A stretch of DNA of 64,000 nt from Arthrobacter citreus (GTDB lineage: Bacteria; Actinomycetota; Actinomycetes; Actinomycetales; Micrococcaceae): the NCBI RefSeq assembly GCF_038405225.1, contig NZ_CP151657.1, forward strand, positions 1,302,001 to 1,366,000, read 5' to 3'. The position numbers were made by a program, and so were the translations under genes. The notes under the pieces were generated by a model. The model was not told the DNA's origin and ran no database searches. It was given only the letters and a program-made list of their open reading frames with translations. Shown here piece after piece: positions 55,228-63,061 of this stretch; positions within the stretch are counted from its first letter, which is position 1, and each line of letters starts with the position of its first letter.

Positions 55228-57264
55228 GTGAAACCAAGTGATCTGAATCTCCTGCAATCAGTCTCCGCTCCTACTATCCATCCGGACGGCACGCGCGCGG
55301 TGCTGTCCGTGACCCGCCCCGACTTTTCAGCTGACGCCTACGTGGGCCAGCTGTGGTCCGTGCCGCTGGAAGGCGGCGGTGCTCCGCGGCGCCTGACCCG
55401 CGGTTTTGCCGATACCCAGCCGCGCTTTTCCTCCGACGGTGCACTTCTGGGCTTCCTGCGGGCCCAGCAGGGCGGCAAGCCGCAGCTGCATGTGGTTTCC
55501 GCCGCGGGCGGAGAACCGGTCCAGCTCACGGACTCCGCCCTGGGTGTCAGTTGGTTTGGCTTTTCCCCCGATTCAACCCGCGTGGTGTTCTCATCCCGCG
55601 TTCCCCAGCACGGACGCTACGGGACCGTTGACGGCGTCGGGCCCGGCGCTGAGGATCCGCGGCTGATCAGTACCTACAAGTACCGGGCAAACGGCGCCGG
55701 CTACACCGGGGACAAGCGGTCCCAGGTCTTCGTGCTGGATGTGCCGGCTCTGGATGCCGAACCGTGGATCGCTCCGGTGGGGCGGGCAAAGGAGGATGCG
55801 GATAAGACTGCCGCCGACGGCGGTGACGGACGTTTTCCGCAGGCGCGCCAGCTCACCAGTGCCGACGCTGACGCCTCGGCGCCGGTGTTCTCCGCCGACG
55901 GCCAGCAGATCCTGTTCACGTCGGCACTGCACCAGGGTGCCGATGAAGACCTCGTCTCCGATGTGTACGCCCTTGACCTGGCCGGCGGGGAACCCCGGCG
56001 CCTGACGAACACGTCAGGTACTGCACTCCTGGGCGCTTCGCATCCGACGCCCAGCACCGACGGCAGGTGGCTGTACTTCCTGGGTCAGGACCTGTCCGGG
56101 TCCGGCACCGACTTCGTGGCCCGCAACACCTCCCTGTATGTCCTTCCGGCTGATCTGGACGGGCCGGCCCGCCGGCTGACCGACCCGGAAGACACCGACC
56201 TCGCTGAAGGCGGCGTCGTTCCCGCAGGCGGCTCGGCGGTCCTGGTCTTCAACCGAACCCGCGGTTCCGTTCACCTGCTGCGCATTGACGCCGACGGCGG
56301 CCGGGAAACGTTGGTTGGCACGGGACAGGTGGTCCACGGCGCGGCGGCAGTGGACGGCGCCGTCGTCGTGAGCTACTCGGACGGTGCAACCATGGGCGAT
56401 GCAGCCCTGGTGGAAGCCGGCGGGCTGCTGCAGCTGACGGACTTCTCGGCGCCTCTGCGCTCGGAGACCCGGGTGGCTGAGGGGGGCGAGGAAACGTTCG
56501 CTTCCCGGGACGGGTATCCCGTCCACGGCTGGGTGTTCCTGCCCGAGGGCCCGGGCCCGCACCCGGTGCTGCTGAATATTCACGGCGGCCCCTTTGCGCA
56601 GTTCGACTGCGCCTACTTTGACGAAGCGCAGGCCTACGCTGCGGCCGGCTACGCCGTGGTGCAGTGCAACCCGCGGGGATCCGCCGGATACGGGCAGGAG
56701 CACGGCCGGGTCATCAAGGAAGCCATGGGCACCAAGGACCTTGACGATGTCCTGGCCTTCCTGGAGGGCGCCCTGAAGTCCCATCCGGAGCTCGACGCCG
56801 GACGGCTTGGCGTGATGGGCGGCTCCTACGGGGGCTACCTCACCGCCTGGACGACGGCAAATGACCACCGCTTCACCGCAGCCATCGTTGAGCGCGGTTT
56901 CCTGGACCCGCTGTCCTTTGTCGGGTCGGCGGACATCGGCTGGTTCTTCAGCCAGGGGTACACCGGCGAGGACCCGGAAAAGGTGCTCGCGCAGAGTCCC
57001 ATGGCCCGTGTGGGTGATGTCCGGACCCCCACGCTGGTCATCCATTCCGAGGAGGACCTGCGCTGCCCCGTGGAGCAGGCCCAGCGTTACTACACGGCCT
57101 TGAAGCACAACGGGGTTTCCACGCAGCTGTTGCTGTTCCCGGGCGAGAACCACGAGCTGTCCCGCGCCGGAACCCCGTGGCACCGGCGGCAGCGCTTTGA
57201 GCACATCCTGCGCTGGTGGGCGCAATGGCTGCCGACAGCGGTCAATCAGGCCGCGGAGGCCTAG
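55228..57264 (+). CDS. S9-family (prolyl oligopeptidase-type) peptidase
   Basis: 678-residue serine peptidase with no signal peptide. An N-terminal beta-propeller (WD40/PD40-like, about 10-400) is followed by the alpha/beta-hydrolase domain with nucleophile Ser533 in GVMGGSYGGYL, Asp in SEEDLRCP and His in GENHELSR. Like DPP4/acylaminoacyl peptidases it should trim short peptides. TAGGCT at 55215-55220 ends 7 bases before the GTG start, so it is probably leaderless. Its stop overlaps the convergent def gene by four bases. Confidence 0.92.
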   Translation: MKPSDLNLLQSVSAPTIHPDGTRAVLSVTRPDFSADAYVGQLWSVPLEGGGAPRRLTRGFADTQPRFSSDGALLGFLRAQQGGKPQLHVVSAAGGEPVQLTDSALGVSWFGFSPDSTRVVFSSRVPQHGRYGTVDGVGPGAEDPRLISTYKYRANGAGYTGDKRSQVFVLDVPALDAEPWIAPVGRAKEDADKTAADGGDGRFPQARQLTSADADASAPVFSADGQQILFTSALHQGADEDLVSDVYALDLAGGEPRRLTNTSGTALLGASHPTPSTDGRWLYFLGQDLSGSGTDFVARNTSLYVLPADLDGPARRLTDPEDTDLAEGGVVPAGGSAVLVFNRTRGSVHLLRIDADGGRETLVGTGQVVHGAAAVDGAVVVSYSDGATMGDAALVEAGGLLQLTDFSAPLRSETRVAEGGEETFASRDGYPVHGWVFLPEGPGPHPVLLNIHGGPFAQFDCAYFDEAQAYAAAGYAVVQCNPRGSAGYGQEHGRVIKEAMGTKDLDDVLAFLEGALKSHPELDAGRLGVMGGSYGGYLTAWTTANDHRFTAAIVERGFLDPLSFVGSADIGWFFSQGYTGEDPEKVLAQSPMARVGDVRTPTLVIHSEEDLRCPVEQAQRYYTALKHNGVSTQLLLFPGENHELSRAGTPWHRRQRFEHILRWWAQWLPTAVNQAAEA

Positions 57265-57887
57265 AACCCGAGTGTCCGCCGGGCCTCGTCGATCGACGGC
57301 GAGGCCCAGCGGTGCAGGTACTCGGCGTTACTGCACAGGGACCGGGTCAGGACTTTGTCCACATACACCGTCCCGTGCACGTGGTCGGTTTCGTGCTGCG
57401 CGATCCGCGCCTGCCAACCCTCAAAGTCCTGTTCCACCAGGGTGCCGGCGGGGTCGGTGTAGGCCAGCGACACGGCGCGGTACCGCGGGACAACCCCCTG
57501 GTAGCCGTTGAAGGAGAGGCACCCTTCATAAAACTCGACGGTCTCCGGGCCGAGGGGCGTGTACGCGGGATTGATCACGGTAACAAACGGCAGGGGGTGG
57601 CGCTGCCGGACGTCGCTGATCTCCGGATCGGCGTCGAACCGGTCCTCCATGACGGCAATCTGCAGCGGCACGCCAAGCTGCGGTGCCGCCAGTCCAACCC
57701 CGGGCGCCGCGTGCATCACCCGGCGCATGAGCTCGATGAAGGCGCTCAGCTCACCGGACGTCAGCTGCCCGTCGTAGGGGAGGGACGGCCCGCGGAGGGC
57801 GGGGTGCCCCAGCTGGACGATCGGAGGCATTTCCGCCTCAAGCAGCGGCAGGACCAGGTCACGGATATGGTGGGAATCTGTGGGCAC
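57261..57887 (-). CDS. def: Peptide deformylase
   Basis: Removes the formyl group from nascent N-termini. 208 residues with the three motifs GVGLAAPQLG, EGCLSFNG (metal Cys123) and QHETDHVHG (His165, catalytic Glu166, His169). The GTG at 57887 is preceded on the minus strand by TAGGAT, ending 6 bases before it, so it is probably leaderless. It overlaps the S9 peptidase gene by four bases at their 3' ends. Confidence 0.95.
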   Translation of the reverse strand: MPTDSHHIRDLVLPLLEAEMPPIVQLGHPALRGPSLPYDGQLTSGELSAFIELMRRVMHAAPGVGLAAPQLGVPLQIAVMEDRFDADPEISDVRQRHPLPFVTVINPAYTPLGPETVEFYEGCLSFNGYQGVVPRYRAVSLAYTDPAGTLVEQDFEGWQARIAQHETDHVHGTVYVDKVLTRSLCSNAEYLHRWASPSIDEARRTLGF

Positions 57888-57951
57888 CGCCCTATCCTAG
57901 TGGCCCTCGCCTGTTTCCACGTAGACAGCCCGGCGGTACGCTCGGTCCACC

Positions 57952-58581
57952 ATGACAGAGCAACAGCCTTACGAGGTGCTGGGAGCTTTTCCAGGTTTCG
58001 AACTGCGGCTGTACCCCGCGCACCTGGTGGCGCAGGTGACCGTCCACTCGGTGCTGGGGGCGGCCGGAAGCACTGCCTTCCGCTATCTCTTCGGCTACAT
58101 CAGCGGGCAGAACACCTCCGGTCAGCACACCCCGGGGCAAGACACCCCGGCACAAGACACCCCGGCACAAGACACCCCGGCACCGGATCCGGCCGGTGAA
58201 CTGTTTGGCACGCAAGGAGCCGGCTCCGCCCGTCCCGCACAGCGCATTCCCATGACGGCACCTGTACTGCTGCAGGCGGAATCACTGGCCGACACCTACA
58301 CGGTTGCGTTCGTCCTGCCGGAATCCATGTCCATTAACACTGCGCCCACCCCTGATGATCCGGCAGTGTCCCTGGTGGTGATGCCTGAGGCACGGGGAGC
58401 GGCACTGGGTTTCGCCGGACGCTGGACGGATCGGAACTGTATGGATCATGCCCGGGCGCTGGGGGAGGCGGTGGCTTCCGCCGGCCTGACCCCGCAGGGA
58501 CACCCGCGGTTCGCACTGTTCGATCCGCCCTACAAGCCGTGGTTCCTGCGCCGCAATGAAGTGATCCAGCCGGTGCTGTGA
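57952..58581 (+). CDS. SOUL-family (heme-binding-like) protein
   Basis: 209 residues: YEVLGAFPGFELRLYPAHLVAQV, IPMTAPVLLQ and a C-terminal PYKPWFLRRNEVIQ are the SOUL/HEBP signature. A repeat-encoded insert of (G/A)QDTP units (about 59-78) interrupts the domain. The family binds heme or porphyrin in eukaryotes; the bacterial role is not established. ATG 57952 has TACGCT nine bases upstream. Confidence 0.85.
   Translation: MTEQQPYEVLGAFPGFELRLYPAHLVAQVTVHSVLGAAGSTAFRYLFGYISGQNTSGQHTPGQDTPAQDTPAQDTPAPDPAGELFGTQGAGSARPAQRIPMTAPVLLQAESLADTYTVAFVLPESMSINTAPTPDDPAVSLVVMPEARGAALGFAGRWTDRNCMDHARALGEAVASAGLTPQGHPRFALFDPPYKPWFLRRNEVIQPVL
58126..58185 (+). repeat. 15-bp in-frame tandem repeat in the SOUL gene
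   Basis: Unit gacaccccggcacaa appears three times (last one altered) after one degenerate copy. It encodes AQDTP/GQDTP repeats, in frame. Confidence 0.85.
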
Positions 58582-58606
58582 CCCGAACGGCACAGTGCGG
58601 GCGGGC

Positions 58607-58656
58607 AAAAAAATACCGGCCTGGATGCCACGGATCAGCCGTGACACCCAAACCGG
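58607..58656 (-). terminator. Intrinsic terminator of the DUF4193 gene
   Basis: On the minus strand a long imperfect hairpin (CCGG at each foot, then TTGGGTG against CATCCAG, and ACGG/CCGT near the loop) is followed by TA and seven T. It lies 15 bases past the DUF4193 stop. Confidence 0.85.
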
Positions 58657-58670
58657 GAGGCGAAGAGGTT

Positions 58671-58976
58671 TTAGCCTTCGCAGTCCACGCAGTATTTGTC
58701 GCCGTTCTTTTCCTTGGCGATCTGCGAGCGGTGCCGCACGAGGAAGCAGGACATGCAGGTGAACTCGTCAGCCTGGGCCGGGACAACCTTGATCAGCAGT
58801 TCTTCACCGGACAGGTCAGCACCGGGAAGCTCGAAGCCGTCGATGGCATCCGTTTCGTCAGCGACGTCCCGAACAGCCGTCATTGCGCCGCCGCGCTGCT
58901 GGGCTTTCAGTCCTTCAAGGGAGTCGCTGGGGCGGTCTTCTTCCTTGACGCGCGGAGCATCATAATCAGTAGCCAT
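58671..58976 (-). CDS. DUF4193-family protein
   Basis: 101 residues, conserved in Actinobacteria, acidic with a C-terminal zinc-binding cluster: FTCMSCFLVRHRSQIA...KYCVDCEG (CxxC and CxxC). No function is established. ATG at 58976 has AGGAGA about 13 bases upstream. A candidate promoter is at 59018-59048 on the minus strand and a clear terminator follows it, so it is monocistronic. Confidence 0.88.
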   Translation of the reverse strand: MATDYDAPRVKEEDRPSDSLEGLKAQQRGGAMTAVRDVADETDAIDGFELPGADLSGEELLIKVVPAQADEFTCMSCFLVRHRSQIAKEKNGDKYCVDCEG

Positions 58977-59017
58977 GTGAAGTGCTTATCTCCTGAATTT
59001 TGGGGGGTTGAGCGTAG

Positions 59018-59048
59018 ATCATATAGGCAACAGGCCCAATTTCACCAA
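59018..59048 (-). promoter_or_regulatory. Candidate promoter of the DUF4193 gene
   Basis: On the minus strand TTGGTG (59048-59043), then 17 bases to TATATG or 19 to TATGAT (59023-59018). Fair match to sigma-70 consensus; start site about 35 bases before the ATG. Confidence 0.45.
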
Positions 59049-59669
59049 CTGGAAGCGTGATGGCATATCTTAGGGCCTGTTTGGCTCCCATGGAAGTGAT
59101 CGGCGTCCTATTTTTTCGGCCCGCTTGTGCTGGGCGTGATCCCGCGAAGTCTGCGGGGGAGGCTGCGGAAGTCCTGGGCAAAAGTTATGTCAGGTCAGTT
59201 CCTGCGGCACCGCAGCTCCGGCTGTGCGTTATGACAAGTGCCTCCAAGAGGCTTTCCCGATCCACCTTCCGGGGCAGGTGTTATGTCAACAAAGCGGTGG
59301 ATCCGGAAATTCCCGAAACACCCCGACCGGCACCCCGGGGGACATTATGTCAACCGATGAGAGGTGTACACCGGAAGGGGCCGGCGTCCTGCCCAGTGCG
59401 ACCCGTATCGGCACAATTCGGAGCTCGGAGATCAGTGGAGCGAGCCCGGAAAGAACCGCGGCTGATGGCTGCTTCCTGCGGCCGGAGCGGGACAAAAAGC
59501 AGGGGATTGACGTGTTACGACCGTGTGGCATTGTGCGGAAACCCCTTCTGGCGGCTCGATCATTAACACCGATAATCTACATTATGTCAACTAGCTTTGA
59601 GGAGGGGCTCCCCTGACGTGACTGACTGCTCCGTCAGCCGCAAACACAAGCCGCTTGTACACAGCGGCA
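59049..59669. other. Non-coding stretch with repeated TTATGTCA octamers
   Basis: No convincing gene. TTATGTCA occurs at 59185-59192, 59281-59288, 59345-59352 and 59582-59589, plus the variant TTATGACA at 59229-59236. The last three exact copies continue with AAC. Spacing is irregular (44, 52, 64 and 237 bases). The octamer is AT-rich in a GC-rich setting. It may be a binding-site cluster or the remnant end of a transposon with multiple transposase sites; no transposase gene is nearby. Confidence 0.5.
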
Positions 59670-60593
59670 TCAGGTGGAGCGTTCCTGGAGCGACGGCCCA
59701 GCGGTGTCCATTGGTGCCGGCTCGGACGGCGGCCCCGACGCTGGCTCAGGAGCCGGCGATGACGGTCGAGAAGCTGACGGCGAAGAAACCGCCGGAAGGT
59801 TCCGCAGCAGTCCCAGTGCGGCTGCGTCAGCCGTGCCGGGCATCGCCCGGTACACCACAAGCTCCTGACCGGCGGCGGCACGCACGTCGAAGGTCTGAAT
59901 GTGCAGTTCCAGGGCTCCGGCGTGCGGATGAAGGAACCGCTTGGAGGGCAGCCGCCTCCCCCGCACCAGGTGATCAGCCCACATGGCGGCAAAATCCTCG
60001 CTGCCATCCTCCAGTGCGGCCAGCACTTCCCTGATGTGAGCGTCATCCGGCTGGGCAGCGTACAGGAGCCGGAAGCCGGCAACGGTGTTCGAGGCAATCT
60101 CACGCCAGTCGCGGTAGAGGGTGCGCGAAGCCGGGTCGAGAAAGATGGATTCGATGAGGTTTCGCCGCGGAGGGAAGCCCAGGAACAAGGCCTCTGCCAG
60201 CGGGTTGGCGGCAACAACATCAAAAGCATGGCCCAGAACGAGCGCGGGATGCTCCGGCCACTCATGAATCATGGATACGAGGGCGGAGTCCACCTCGTCA
60301 CTGGTCACTGCCGCCCGGGTGGGTGTCAGCCCCGCCAGCCGGTACAGGTGACTGAGTCCGTGCTCGTCGAGCAGCAGAACCCGTCCAATGGAGTCAACCA
60401 CTTGGGGTGAGGGCGAACTCTCGCGCCCCTGCTCCAACCGGGTGTAGTAGTCCGCGCTCACTCCCGCGAGCCGGGCAACTTCCTCGCGCCGCAGGCCGGC
60501 AACCCGCCGCCGCGCCGTCGTCGGCAATCCGGCAGCAGAAGGAGCAACGCGGCTTCGGCTGGACTTCAGGAAGTCCCCTAATGGCGAGGTCAT
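59670..60593 (-). CDS. XRE-family regulator with MmyB-like ligand domain
   Basis: 307 residues: HTH near 30-65 (RRRVAGLRREEVARLAGVSADYYTRLEQGRE cut at the HTH core), then the MmyB-like domain (about 95-265) with ALVLGHAFDVVAANPLAEALF and LHPHAGALELHIQTFDV, and a Pro/Ser-rich tail. In this family the regulator commonly controls a divergent oxidoreductase. TAGGAT at 60606-60601 (minus) ends 7 bases before the ATG, so it is probably leaderless. Divergent from the SDR gene by about 100 bases. Confidence 0.88.
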   Translation of the reverse strand: MTSPLGDFLKSSRSRVAPSAAGLPTTARRRVAGLRREEVARLAGVSADYYTRLEQGRESSPSPQVVDSIGRVLLLDEHGLSHLYRLAGLTPTRAAVTSDEVDSALVSMIHEWPEHPALVLGHAFDVVAANPLAEALFLGFPPRRNLIESIFLDPASRTLYRDWREIASNTVAGFRLLYAAQPDDAHIREVLAALEDGSEDFAAMWADHLVRGRRLPSKRFLHPHAGALELHIQTFDVRAAAGQELVVYRAMPGTADAAALGLLRNLPAVSSPSASRPSSPAPEPASGPPSEPAPMDTAGPSLQERST

Positions 60594-60699
60594 GTCCTGA
60601 ATCCTAGCGAGGTGCACACAGGGCGGTGCGAGGGGGTGCGTCAGTCATAGGAACACTGCGCCGCTTTTTTACTGCCCGGCCATGATCGATCGTGGATCC

Positions 60700-61371
60700 A
60701 TGAACCAGGAATTCGAAACCAGGCACTCAACCATTATTGTTGGCGCCGGCAGCGGGGTTGGCCTCGCCGTCGCCCGCCGGTTCGCACAAACCGGCGGCAG
60801 TATCGGCCTCATAGCCCGTAATCCCGATCATCTCGCTACATTGGAAACAACGCTTCGGGCAGAAGGAGTTAATGTGGCCTCCGCTGCGGCGGACGCCACC
60901 AATCCCGATCACTTGAGCTCGGCGATTCGCGGCCTGACCCGCCGGCTCGGCCCCGTCGGTGTGCTCTGCTACAGTCCCCTGCCTGACATCCACCTCATCA
61001 AACCGGTACTCCAGACCGGGGCGCATGACTTCATGGCATCCTTGGCGCTCAGTGTTGGGGGCGCTGCAACTGCCGTGGCCGAAGTCGTTCCCGCAATGAT
61101 CGACCGGGGGTACGGAAGTCTGCTGTTCACCACCGGCAGCGGCGCCGTCCGTCCAACCGCCGGCCGGGCGGCCAGTGCCATTGCAACAACGGCGGAGACG
61201 GCGTACGTCAACCTTCTCCACGAAGAACTCACGCCGGCCGGAGTGCGCGTTGCGCAGCTCGTCGTCGTCGGCCAGATTGCCGACGGCGGTGTTCACGAAC
61301 CGGCACAGGTGGCGGATGCGCTGTGGGCGGTCCACGAAGCGGCCGGTGATCCCGTCACCGTCCTGGCCTGA
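60700..61371 (+). CDS. SDR-family protein with degenerate active site
   Basis: 223 residues with a Rossmann motif VGAGSGVGLAVARRFA near the N-terminus. The region where YxxxK is expected reads SAIATTAETAYVNLL, with no Tyr-x3-Lys pair. The fold should bind a dinucleotide but normal SDR catalysis is doubtful. The ATG at 60700 is chosen; ATG 60682 would add six residues and neither has a clear ribosome site. It is the likely target of the divergent XRE regulator. Confidence 0.8.
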   Translation: MNQEFETRHSTIIVGAGSGVGLAVARRFAQTGGSIGLIARNPDHLATLETTLRAEGVNVASAAADATNPDHLSSAIRGLTRRLGPVGVLCYSPLPDIHLIKPVLQTGAHDFMASLALSVGGAATAVAEVVPAMIDRGYGSLLFTTGSGAVRPTAGRAASAIATTAETAYVNLLHEELTPAGVRVAQLVVVGQIADGGVHEPAQVADALWAVHEAAGDPVTVLA

Positions 61372-61388
61372 CCGTCCTGGCCGACAGG

Positions 61389-61421
61389 CCTGCCCCACCG
61401 CTGCGGCTGTGGTGGGGCAGG
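61389..61421. terminator. Bidirectional terminator between SDR and AAA ATPase genes
   Basis: A perfect 11-bp stem CCTGCCCCACC/GGTGGGGCAGG with an 11-base loop separates the convergent genes. A 12-base duplication ACCGTCCTGGCC (61357-61368, 61371-61382) lies at the SDR stop. Confidence 0.75.
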
Positions 61422-61432
61422 GCTGCAGGTAC

Positions 61433-62536
61433 TCAGGTGCGGCGCAGGTGTTCCCGCAGTCCGGGAATTGCGAATTCCAGCAGCCCCCGTCCGGCCGGCT
61501 GAACCAGACCGGCGTCGATCAGGCGGGCGCGGTAGTTGCCGATGGTGTTCTTTTGATTTCCGAGCCGCTGGCCAATATCGGCGGTTGCGGAGGGGCCGTC
61601 GTCCTCGGCCATGGCCCGGAGGAAGTCAAGATCTTTGGGCGATGCGGTGGAAAGTGCGGCACCGATGACCACCCGGGTGTTCCTCCGGTGGGCAGCGGCC
61701 AGGGCGAGATTCACGGACTCGGCTGTCAGCGGAGCATCGGTCGCCTCCGCCAGCTGCCACAGGTGATAGCCAATCAGCTGGATCAGGAACGGATATCCGC
61801 CCGTGGAAACGGCGGCGGTCCTTACCAGGCCGGGTTCGAGGGCATGGTCCAACCCGGCGAAGGTCTCCCGGTAGGAGGCCTCCACTTCGTCGACGGCCGC
61901 TGCATGCAGGTCGATCCGGTCAGCCCTGCGGAGGAAGGTGGCCACTCCCTCATTGAGCAGGTCGGAGACGGCTGCCGGAAGGCCGGCGAAGACCAGGGCG
62001 ATCGGCAGTCCGTCGCGGATAAAGTGCTGCACTGAAGCTGCCAGCTGGGCCAGTTCATCCCGGTCGGCTCCGTGGATCTCGTCCAGGGTGATGGCCAGGC
62101 CGGTCCCCTGAGCATCGAGCAGCTGCAGCAGTTGCTCGCCCACCTGCCGCCATCCGGTCTGCTGTTCCGGAGGGAGCTCAGTGGTCAGGGAAAATCCCGC
62201 AGCGCTGATTCCGGTGATCCTGCGCCCGGGAGGTCCGCCGCCCAGCTCTTCGGTGTACCCGCGCATGGACTCTCCAATGCGGCCCAGGAAACCGCGTGTC
62301 GCGGTTTCCGAGACAACGGCCCAGCCCTGGCTGCGGGCAGCATCCTCCGCTTCGCCCAGCATCACTGTCTTGCCGATTCCCCGGGCGCCGGTGAAGATAG
62401 TCAGGAGCCCCGGCGCCCCGGAGCGGATGCGCAGCCCGTAGGCGAACTCGTCCAGAAGCCCCGCGCGGCCAATGAGCTGCGGTGGTTCAGCTCCCGCCGT
62501 TGGGCGGAACGGATTCCTTGCCGGATCAGGTGCCAT
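61433..62536 (-). CDS. AAA/STAND-like ATPase with winged-helix C-terminus
   Basis: 367 residues. Walker A GARGIGKT (50-57), Walker B LAITLDEIHG (Asp152, Glu153), a sensor-like ALVFAGLPAA, and a C-terminal winged-helix (about 300-365; TADIGQRLGNQKNTIGNYRARLIDAGLVQPAGRG cut at its recognition helix). The layout is like Orc1/Cdc6- or archaeal-ATPase-type proteins of unknown role, found singly in actinobacteria. ATG at 62536 follows AGGAGG. The palindrome over its -10 box suggests autoregulation or a dedicated repressor. Confidence 0.82.
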   Translation of the reverse strand: MAPDPARNPFRPTAGAEPPQLIGRAGLLDEFAYGLRIRSGAPGLLTIFTGARGIGKTVMLGEAEDAARSQGWAVVSETATRGFLGRIGESMRGYTEELGGGPPGRRITGISAAGFSLTTELPPEQQTGWRQVGEQLLQLLDAQGTGLAITLDEIHGADRDELAQLAASVQHFIRDGLPIALVFAGLPAAVSDLLNEGVATFLRRADRIDLHAAAVDEVEASYRETFAGLDHALEPGLVRTAAVSTGGYPFLIQLIGYHLWQLAEATDAPLTAESVNLALAAAHRRNTRVVIGAALSTASPKDLDFLRAMAEDDGPSATADIGQRLGNQKNTIGNYRARLIDAGLVQPAGRGLLEFAIPGLREHLRRT

Positions 62537-62556
62537 CGCGTCCTCCTGTGAACTCT

Positions 62557-62572
62557 TGTGTACACAGTGTAC
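62557..62572. promoter_or_regulatory. Overlapping palindromes over the ATPase promoter
   Basis: TGTGTACACA (62557-62566) and GTACAC-A-GTGTAC (62560-62572) are perfect palindromes overlapping the minus-strand -10-like TACACT (62571-62566), 30 bases before the ATG. Confidence 0.6.
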
Positions 62573-63061
62573 TTGGGTGAACGGCGTCTTGGGCGGGTGG
62601 TACCTGGTGATGATTGGGCGGACCTGATCGAGGATGTGGCGGCGCGCGTTCGGCGATCGGAACGCCCCCTCCCCCGTGCTGATTCACACTGCATCAGGAC
62701 TGCCGCAGCAAAAACAATGTGGGTGGATTAATTGCCGGATACGAATTGAAGCGTTTAGGAGTGGCCCACTGCGGCAGGGAACGGATGGAAAGTCAGCTTA
62801 CTATTTTTGGTATGAGAATCTCCGCTGCTCCCCTGATGGGGTCGCGGTGCGTAAGCGGGATTATCCCAGCAGTGCCATAGAAATTAATATCCGAGTAATT
62901 CGACGCATCAATACCTGAGTATGTGGCCTATATCGCGATTTGATGCCGTTTGTTGAGGATTTCTTGAGCCTTCGCAGGCAGTCATATTGTGGTTGGAATT
63001 TCAGACTGGGCATAACCCATCCGTTCCCGGATGGCTGTACCGGAATGACCTTGGAGGCACA
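62573..63061. other. AT-richer intergenic region before the glycosyltransferase
   Basis: 489 bases, no convincing gene; AT content rises after 62700. A short palindrome GGGAT-T-ATCCC is at 62857-62867. A -10-like TATTGT (62985-62990) and weak TTGAGC (62964-62969, 15-base spacing) precede a hairpin CCATCCG-TTCC-CGGATGG (63017-63034) in the leader of the downstream gene, ahead of its Shine-Dalgarno GGAGG. Confidence 0.5.

Noticed and set aside
59057-59566. A 169-codon open frame in the TTATGTCA region
   Set aside because: No family similarity, unusual composition, no ribosome site, and it overlaps the repeats; treated as non-coding.
62634-62918. A 94-codon open frame before the glycosyltransferase
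   Set aside because: Composition unlike a protein, with no start signal; the region is AT-richer intergenic DNA.
62940-63061. A c-di-GMP or other riboswitch before the glycosyltransferase
   Set aside because: Only one plain 7-bp hairpin is seen; the conserved cores of GEMM and other common riboswitches are absent.
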